From Acytostelium subglobosum LB1 (taxonomy: Eukaryota > Evosea > Eumycetozoa > Acytosteliales > Acytosteliaceae), in contig NW_012236503.1 of assembly GCF_000787575.1 (NCBI RefSeq), forward strand, positions 326,366-390,365: a stretch of 64,000 bases of DNA, given 5' to 3'. Position 1 is the first letter of the stretch, and the number at the start of each line of letters is the position of its first letter. Under the pieces are notes generated by a model. That model was given only the letters and a program-made list of their open reading frames with translations, ran no database searches and was not told the origin of the DNA. A program made the position numbers and the translations under genes. Shown here piece by piece: positions 56,823 through 64,000 of this stretch.

Positions 56823-59800
56823 ATGTCAGCGGCAGTTGCTACAACATCAACAACAATGGGAGTGACACCAACCTCTACCCAAAATGATCATCATACCAAC
56901 AATAATGATGACTTGTTAAAGATGGTAGTCAGCTCAATAGCATCAATGGTAAGTGTTGGAATTGCACTGATTGATCAAGTCCTAGAACTATCCCACTGAC
57001 CATCGATCTCCCCCCCTGACAACAACAACAGGATGGCCTGGAACAGATTGCCAAGGCAACAGAGAGAGGTATTAACTCATTGAAGGATATAAGGAAGTTC
57101 TTTAAGTTGCGTGCACAGATCGAGGATGAGTACTCAAAGAAGTTGACACAGTTGGCAAAGGTGGAGCCAAGTGTCCAATCAGGTTGTATAAGTGCCACGG
57201 TGATGGAGGCCTGGGCACAGATCAGACAGACAGCGTCATGGGAGGCAGCCTACCACGAGACACTATGCAACAATCTGAATGACGCCGTCGTGGGATCGAT
57301 CGACACACTGCTCTCGGCATTGGAGAAGCGTAGCTCGACAATCATCTGCGACATCAACAAGAGCTATGGCGGCTACACCGAAGCCGTGCAGAAGCTGCGG
57401 AAGTCGCAGCAGACGTGGGAGAAGGCGTCCAAGGACTTGGAGTCGGCCTCCGCTGCCAGCTCTCCCGCGACCCAGCACATCGCCTCACGCATGTCGGTCA
57501 ACGCCAACGCCAACACAAATGACACGCTACGCATCAATAGACGAATGCTCAAACAGAGCCAGGACGCCATCCGCATCAATCGTGAGCATCGCGAGCATAT
57601 CAGCGAGACAAACACTATACAGGCACACTTCTACGGCCAGACACTGCCACATGCCATCGTGGACTTCTCGCGACTGGAGATCTATCGATCACATTTGCTC
57701 AAGCAGTACTTCTTAAAGTTCATCAACATGATCAGTCTGCCGCATTACGAGTTGGAGATGGTGGCGTTGCGCGATAAGTTGGTCGGACTGAACTCGGACA
57801 CTGAGGTTGGCAACTACATACGACGAATCAAGTCATCGGTCAACATGGCGGCCAATCCTACGCCCTTTGAGTTGATCGACCTCAAGGGAGGGTCGGTCGA
57901 TGGGGCCAACACCAACACTGACGAGAACATTGCCAAGTCGCCCATTCTCCAACCCTCAAGCTGGTCGACCACTACCATCATCGATGACTCTGCATCAACG
58001 GCAGCTGCAATGATCGTGGCCGAGCCAATCAAAGAGCCCATCACCCCCATCAAGTCGGCACAAGACTCGGCCAACTCAAAGTCGTCGTCCAAGGACAAGG
58101 AGAAGGACAAGGACAAGGACAAGAAGGACAGGAAGTCCAGGTATGGTCTGATGAGACTGGGAGGTGGAGGTAAATCAAAGAGTACCAGCAATGGCAAACA
58201 ACCCCAGACTCCTCAACAACACTCTGGACATGGACGGCCACAGTTTAGTGTCCCACTCATTCAGTTGATGGAGCAACAGAAGGACACACATCCAACATTG
58301 ACCATACCTTATGTGCTGGTGGTACTCAAGAGATATATGATTAGGATGGAAGCATTTACAACTGAGGGCATCTTCCGTGTGCCTTCAAAGATGTCGCATG
58401 TGGATGAGACCAAGAAGACGTTGGACGAAGGCAACTTTGATGCGTTGGACGCATGTGGCAACGTGCACACTCTGTCATCATTGGTCAAGCTGTGGATACG
58501 CGACTTGCCCGAGCCAGTGATCCCATTCAATATGTATAGCGACTTTGTCAACTCATACGATGACGCCGATAGCATGTTGGCTCACTTCCATCGTCTGCCC
58601 CAACTCAATCAACGCGTGTTGTCATATGTGTTGGAGATCATGCGTCTGTGCGCCACGCCAGAAAATGTCAAGCATACAATGATGAACTATGACAACCTGG
58701 CCACGGTATTCTCGCCATCACTCATTAGAAGCAGCTCGCCAGAGGTAACCTTTGGAAGCGTTTCCTCCGAGATTGCCTCGGTCAAACTCATGCTCGAGAT
58801 CATCCCCGTGTTGGACATTGAGGATGGCATTGAGAAACCCTCGATACAACAACAACAGCATCAACCCATACATGATGACTCGACCTCATCCTCGAGTGGG
58901 TCCAATGGCTCCGGGGGCGGACGCACGTCAACGAGTTGCACGACGAGCAATGGGGAGGCAACACCTGGCCAGGCATTCGCGTCACCAATGCATACACCTC
59001 AGAAGTCCCCAATGATCATCTCGTCCACCCCCAGCTACAACTCCTCGCACCCGCACACACCACGCTTTGACGAGGCATCTGTGACAGCGCCAACAACAAC
59101 CATCGTAACTGTCACTACGCCTCGCTCAACCACGACCACTACTGCGCCACAATCTCAATCACATGATGTCACTCCATTGCTCACGCCCAAGGTTGCCGCC
59201 ACGACCCCGGCATCAAACCTCACCAACGACATACTCTGCGACAGCCCATTCAAGGAGTCGCTTCAGATATCGCTGTTGCAAGAGTCGATACGGCAGTCGA
59301 TCGAGGACTTCCACACTCAGATGATTCAGAGCTACTTGGACGTGACGACCAACATGGACGTGACGGCGTATCATGCCATGAGCATGACCTACACAATCGT
59401 CAAGTGCTGCCACTGGCTCGAGCAGTTCGTCACTCATACATTCAAGATTCGATCGTTCGACAACCTAATGGCGGAGATTGAACAGAATGAGTTTATGTCG
59501 CCACCTGCCGTCGCCTTCAAGATACCCTCGTCCACGACCAAGCTCACGCCGTTGGCGCTGGGCGAACGTGTGCCACGCACACTCAAGCGCTGGGTGGTCA
59601 TGTTCACAATGGTGGTCAACCATGCTAGCAACTACCTCTGCTTCTTGGGTGGCACGATGAGCAAGAGCCCGCCACTCAAGGGCCTTCTGTACGAGACGCA
59701 CGAGTTCTTTATGAAGCACAAGTTGCTTACGCCGCAGGAGATCCAGCAGTCGGCCCACAATCAGATCGATGTGGAGGCGGCCATCAAGCTGGTCAACGGC

Positions 59801-60502
59801 ACCATTGAAATGTCCAAAAGCTACCTCCCATTCACCATCCTCCCACTCATCAAGCAGCTCGAGGAGCAAGACCAGATTGAGATGATCTTTGATGAGCATC
59901 TCAGTGGCAGTGGCGGCGCGCCACCACCCTCCATCACAGTCGCCGATCATTCAGTCAAGTCTACTGTACCGGCTCCAAGTGTTCCTCCAATGTCGTCCCC
60001 ACTGACAATGTTGTCTGTTGAGTCGCGGGATACACTGGTTCAGCCATTGACACCAACATCTACACTCAATCATCAAGACCTCATTCGTGAGACATCATTC
60101 CTGATCATCAAGATGTTGGACGACAGGCGAGACGAGTTAACTAATGGTACATGGGTGGAGCGTGAGCAACAGATACAGTTGTCGACCATTGCCAAACAGA
60201 TGAACACAGTCAAGAGCTCATTGGAGGCATTCATCAAGGACCTCAATGTACCAATGCTGCCCTCGCCCACCAAGACTGAGACTGTCACTCCAACCACACC
60301 GCCTGGCGCTGGTCCACAAGTGGCGGCAACGCAACAGATATGTAACTATACAAAGACTTTTATTGATAAGTCCATCTTGATGATACGATCAATCGTGCAG
60401 GACCTGTCCAACCTGGACACCGAGCACTACAAGAACGTCGTCAAGAAGTTGTTTGAAATAAAGGGTCACATGGCAGTCCATCACGTCGATGGATCTGCCT
60501 AA
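56823..60502 (+). CDS. F-BAR and RhoGAP domain protein (MEGAP/srGAP-like)
   Basis: Two exons, 56823-56948 and 57032-60502, give 1198 residues. An F-BAR/FCH region comes first (DGLEQIAKATERGINSLKDIRKFFKLRAQIEDEYSKKLTQLAK, extending to about residue 300). A Lys/Asp/Ser linker follows, then RhoGAP at about 430-630. The GAP has EGIFRVPSK with its arginine, LVKLWIRDLPEPVIPF, and NYDNLATVFSPSLI with its Asn. A Ser/Thr/Pro linker and a long helical C-terminal domain complete it. The order F-BAR then RhoGAP matches MEGAP/srGAP proteins, which bend membranes and switch off Rac-type GTPases. In Dictyostelium such proteins regulate contractile vacuole tubules and filopodia. Stop lies 23 bases from the convergent neighbour. 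Confidence 0.92.
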
Positions 60503-60525
60503 GTGGTCCGCACGTTGTATATACC

Positions 60526-61691
60526 TTATCGCCTGGTCCTCGCGTATTCATCCAGTACATCTTTGTACCATGATAGATGACTATACTGATCAAAGAACAA
60601 TGTGCAGTTGTATAGGTTGTACTTGTGGAGGTCTGGATCTGATTCTTCACACATCTGGGACACCATTGCCAATCCCTCTTCCAATGGATTCCTAATCTCC
60701 CTATACAACCTCTTCAACTCGTCATAGTTCTTTGTCATCTTGCAGTAATTAATGTAATACTTCAAGCTCTCATACTGTCCACGTAACTGATTGATGAACA
60801 GCTTCCATCCAAGAGTTGACTATGAGTGAATGATTGAATGAGTGAGGACTGGAATGGACTGGAATGGACTGGATAACATACTCTTAAGTAGATTACAACC
60901 TTGAATAATACATTGTCATTGAACTCTTGGACATAGAGCATGGTGGCACCTGCAAGAAGTTGTTGTTTGTCTTCCAAAGTCTTTACACATTCAATTCCAG
61001 ATGGAGATATGCCACTCTTGATCTTATACAATATAGTAGCAATACTTGTATCCTTGTAATAACTCAACTCTTTACATAGTGCCTCAACCTAATCGTGTGA
61101 GATGATTGAATGAGTGAGTGATTGAATGAATGAATGAATGAATGAATGATTGATTAGTCTACATACTCTGTCGTCCAAGACACTGTTTATGTCTGTTAGG
61201 TGGTCGTTCTCCTCTTTTAAGAGGACATTCTGTTTCTGTAGTCTGGCGGACTCTGTTGTGGCGGCAGTCAAGGAATCTTGCAACTCTTCAATACGTTGAA
61301 TGCTTGATAGCTGGCTTTCGATTTGTGATCTTGCACTGTCTAGCTCTCCTCTGATGATGCTGAGCTCCGACTGACTCTTATCTGCAATCTCACCCAAATC
61401 CTTGATGATGATCTTCTGCAACTGAACACTCTGATCGAGTCCATCTTCATCCGTTGAAGGTGGCGCTGTACCACCTAGTTGTGAAGGAGGAGGTGGAACG
61501 AATGTTTGATCATTGAGTGTTGACTTGCGAGGTGATATCCTTTGCATAAAGCTACGGAAGCCACCATTATTCTTTGACAATGAGCTTGATAAATCTTTAT
61601 CACTCCTTGACCTCTCCCTCATTGATCCTCCCAACCTATTTGGTAATGAGTCGGCCAGACTTCCAGTGCTACTACTTGTGTTGCTCATCAT
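60526..61691 (-). CDS. Coiled-coil protein, 341 aa
   Basis: Three exons, 61167-61691, 60882-61088 and 60526-60819, splice in phase zero. The N-terminus is Ser-rich and basic (RERSRSDKDLSSSLSKNNGGFRSFMQRISPRKS). A coiled coil covers about 95-175. The C-terminal half is helical with YINYCKMTKNYDELKRLYREIRNPLEEGL, which faintly recalls the Vps16 C-terminal/VIPAS39 region of vesicle-tethering proteins. That resemblance is weak and I do not rely on it. Both introns carry sense-strand TCATTC/TCACTC repeats, one including a GGAATGGACT tandem repeat. Confidence 0.75.
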
Positions 61692-62002
61692 TTCCTCGAA
61701 GCATGTATACAGATATAGATACAGATAAATGGGTCGGAATCAAATGAGTGAGATGAGTGAGTCTTGATTGATCAATCACTTTCTATTAAAATTTACCCAC
61801 CAAACACATTCAATGAATGAAAATTTAGATAGTTTGGAAATGGTTACCAAGATGAAGCAGGAAGTGGTAGTCATAACCCATTCAAATCAACAGGCATTAG
61901 TGAGTATTACAATATCCCGAACCTGTATTCTCAGATTGATATGGATATTTATTGATTAGATTGGTTTTGTTTGTGGGACATCTTCAAGTGAGAGTTTGTC
62001 TA
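61692..62002. other. Short spacer
   Basis: Contains a small rightward ORF (from 61813, MNENLDSLEMVTKMKQEVVVITHSNQQAL, then a GTGAGT donor) that could be a first exon. No second exon is identifiable in the direction of transcription. Confidence 0.3.
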
Positions 62003-62579
62003 TTAAACTGATCCCAACTTCCTCCTCTGCTTGGTCAGTGCAGGAGAAGAGTGGCAAATATTAACTGATTGTGTGCCGATATACATCTGGGTTGATTTGC
62101 CTGTTGGAGTCTGGGGCGTTGATTTGACACTTGGAGACTGTGGAGTTGATTTGCTTGTTGCGTTGAGGGTAGTTGAAATGCAAGATTGGATCAGTGGAGT
62201 TGGTTTGACAGTAGGAGTCTGAGGAGTTGATTTGACTGTTGGAGTCTGGGGAGTTGATCTGCCAGTTGGAGCCTGTGGAGCTGATTTGCCATTTGGAGTC
62301 TGAGAATTTTGATATCCCTTAGTTGGTGACACAGACTGGTTCAATACCTGTCTCCTTTCGGTTGGAAGTTGTTTCCGCACCTCCTGAGAGACAACATCAT
62401 ACTTAACGATCTCATTGGTGACCAAGCCTTTAAACAACTCCACTGTGATAGGGTCATTCGATGTTGAGTTATGTTTGAGTACCCTTTTGATGGCCGCCTG
62501 TGCTCCAGCAAAAGGAATCAAGCAGCCAGCGATCATGATAGACTTCTTATCGTCTGATGGTGTCCAAAGTATGAATCTC
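62003..62579 (-). CDS. Protein with KSTPQTPT repeats, 5' end uncertain
   Basis: Coding sequence is clear from at least 62536 (MIAGCLIPFAGAQAAIKRVLKH), and the frame stays open back to an acceptor-like TTTAG at 62580-62582 (RFILWTPSDDKKSI). An upstream exon is therefore expected but not found in the remaining 100-odd bases before the divergent gene. After about 75 ordered residues the protein is a run of degenerate 7-8-residue units, GKSTPQTPT and TVKSTPQTP, then a basic end. Either the first exon is tiny or the gene is 5'-truncated. Family unknown. Confidence 0.5.
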
Positions 62580-62607
62580 TAAAGTTGGTGAGCACTGAGA
62601 GAACTCG

Positions 62608-63994
62608 ATGTTGAGATATATATTGAATTATGTGATGTTGGGCATAAACAAGTTACTCTACCCTTCACCCTTCCATACAGGTGATAACATCAAAACAATG
62701 AATGGGGATAGTATCCTTTATGTCGACCCAACCTCACAATGTACAACCAACTGTCATGGTACCACGCGTGATCCTTTTCCTTCACTGCACGATGCTCTTT
62801 TGTTTGCCAGGGCCACGTCAAGCTCAAACTATTCCTCCTCTCCATCAACCACCTCCTCAACAGTCCATGTACATCTTCTAAGTGGTATTTACCAAGGAAT
62901 CNACAACAAAGCCCTCGTAGTTGATTTCAATATCGATATAACGTATGTAGCGCATATATATATATATGATCAATATGCCATAATAACACTAACAACCAAC
63001 AAACAAATCCAACACAACAGTGCAGATAGTAATACCATAATCGATTGTCAACGAGCTGGTAATGGAATCAGAGTTATTGGACTAGCAGTTGAATTCAATA
63101 TTCGTGGAGTCACATTCACCAGGTGCTCCTCTGTTCAAGGTGGCGCTCTATATATCAATGGTGCAACAGCAATCATTGAGGACGTTTCATTCGAGGATAA
63201 CACAGCGATTCAAGGCGGTGGTCTTTACTCAATTGATAGCGATGTTCAGATCATATCCTCATCATTCACCTGGAATACAGCGATCCAAGATGGCTCTGCT
63301 ATATACTTGGACTCAACTAATGCCAACATTTTTCAAAGTACCTGGAATTGTAACTCTCAAAGATCCAATTCCTACCACCACTACTACCACTACTGAGATC
63401 AAGTTTGTCGACAGTACAGTACTATTCTTTGACTGCTCATCGGTTCAAAGCGTATACACAGAATGCATTAACTCAATGGTCCATTCAGATCATGGAACCT
63501 ACGACCTTTGTAAAATTACAACGCAGCAGCACACCACTTCATCTCTATTGTGCACTCTCCCTCCTCCTCTACATGACTATGACAGTTCATCTCCCACCTC
63601 CACCTCCGATATCCCATCAAGGGTAACAACAAACCAACCGGGCTGGAGCATGATATCCTGTAAGAACTCTGGCATCATCCCCAAACCAACATTATACAAT
63701 ATATTTCAACACCTATGTAATGTTGGAAATGGAACAAGCCAGACACTCACAAATCTACTTTATCCCGAGTTCACATCATTTATGCCCAACGAAAAAACGC
63801 CTGTGTCTGGATTCATCTACTCCATCATCTTGGTCAACAACACCAACAACTACTTTCTAAAGCTAGAGTCAACAAACCTCGGTGTTATTGTGTTGATCAA
63901 CAACGTCCCATTGTTGGATAGCTACTACATCAACGAGAGAACATCATCAGAGAGAGCTGTGATGCTTTCATCAGAGCAAGGGCATACGGTGTAA
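62608..63994 (+). CDS. Beta-helix (polymorphic-repeat) surface-type protein, apparently frameshifted
   Basis: Frame one covers 62608-62942 and 63021 to about 63360, with a 78-base intron (GTATGT to CAG). Around SILYVDPTSQCTTNCHGTTRDPFPSLHDALLFAR it has the opening of the dictyostelid pectin-lyase-like family. Repeats with GGALYI, GGGLYS and GSAIYL follow, each after a TRCSS- or EDNTA-type turn. Near 63335-63365 the sensible frame changes by one base, continuing as KFVDSTVLFFDCSSVQ through a Thr/Pro linker to NNVPLLDSYYIN. An N at 62902 shows poor read quality here, so the shift may be an assembly error. No start with a signal peptide is visible. The end reaches the window edge. Confidence 0.6.
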
Positions 63995-64000
63995 TTTTAT

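Noticed and set aside
1-64000. tRNA, rRNA, transposon or CRISPR signals
   Set aside because: No cloverleaf with a B-box, terminal repeat pair, reverse transcriptase or transposase ORF, or spaced direct repeat array was found by eye.

Overview
The window reads as nuclear DNA of a dictyostelid social amoeba. It has compact genes with short introns (mostly GTAAGT or GTATGT to AG) and low-complexity Asn, Gln, Thr and Ser tracts. Several products are typical of the group: a secreted class II cAMP phosphodiesterase, SCAR/WAVE, an F-BAR RhoGAP of the MEGAP type, an A20/AN1 finger protein and the large NAD-type glutamate dehydrogenase. Coding DNA is rich in C and G at third positions, while spacers and introns are AT-rich and full of TCAA/TTGA-type tetranucleotides. 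That codon use is unlike AT-extreme Dictyostelium discoideum and suggests a more GC-rich lineage, but I cannot name the species. No transposon, rRNA, CRISPR or convincing tRNA was seen. One 100-N assembly gap lies at 15527-15626.

Layout. 0-7 kb: small heat shock protein, a hypothetical, a RapGAP, lysosomal alpha-N-acetylglucosaminidase and a sigma-like GST. 7.8-15 kb: a hypothetical, a CARMIL-like PH-LRR protein and the five-exon cAMP phosphodiesterase. 15-17.4 kb: gene-poor, holding the gap and a perfect hairpin. 17.4-23 kb: a starch-binding-domain/ubiquitin-protease fusion, mitochondrial ribosome recycling factor, an acidic protein and a small Gly/Ala-rich membrane protein. 24-31.7 kb: glutamate dehydrogenase, a delta-endotoxin-N-like protein, an NAD(P)-binding epimerase-like protein with a palindrome/TATA promoter and a small coiled-coil protein. 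32-38 kb: an F-box-like gene with a frameshifted partial copy beside it, an A20/AN1 protein, a low-complexity protein and a gene relic. 38.4-46.8 kb: BAR protein, coiled-coil protein, ARL1, SCAR and APC4. 47.8-64 kb: an RI-type LRR protein, a TBC-TLDc protein, a small mitochondrial-like protein, a two-ORF locus, the F-BAR RhoGAP, a coiled-coil protein, a Ser-Thr-Pro-repeat protein and an apparently frameshifted beta-helix protein at the edge.

Several products act in actin and membrane signalling (CARMIL-like, SCAR, BAR, F-BAR RhoGAP, RapGAP, ARL1, TBC-TLDc), but they are separate transcription units with no sign of an operon. The most unusual items are the CBM20-USP fusion, the endotoxin-N-like gene, sense-strand polarity of TCAA-type repeats inside introns, introns placed within a few bases of start codons, and several perfect palindromes in promoters. 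Gene models were spliced by eye, using reading phase and family homology.
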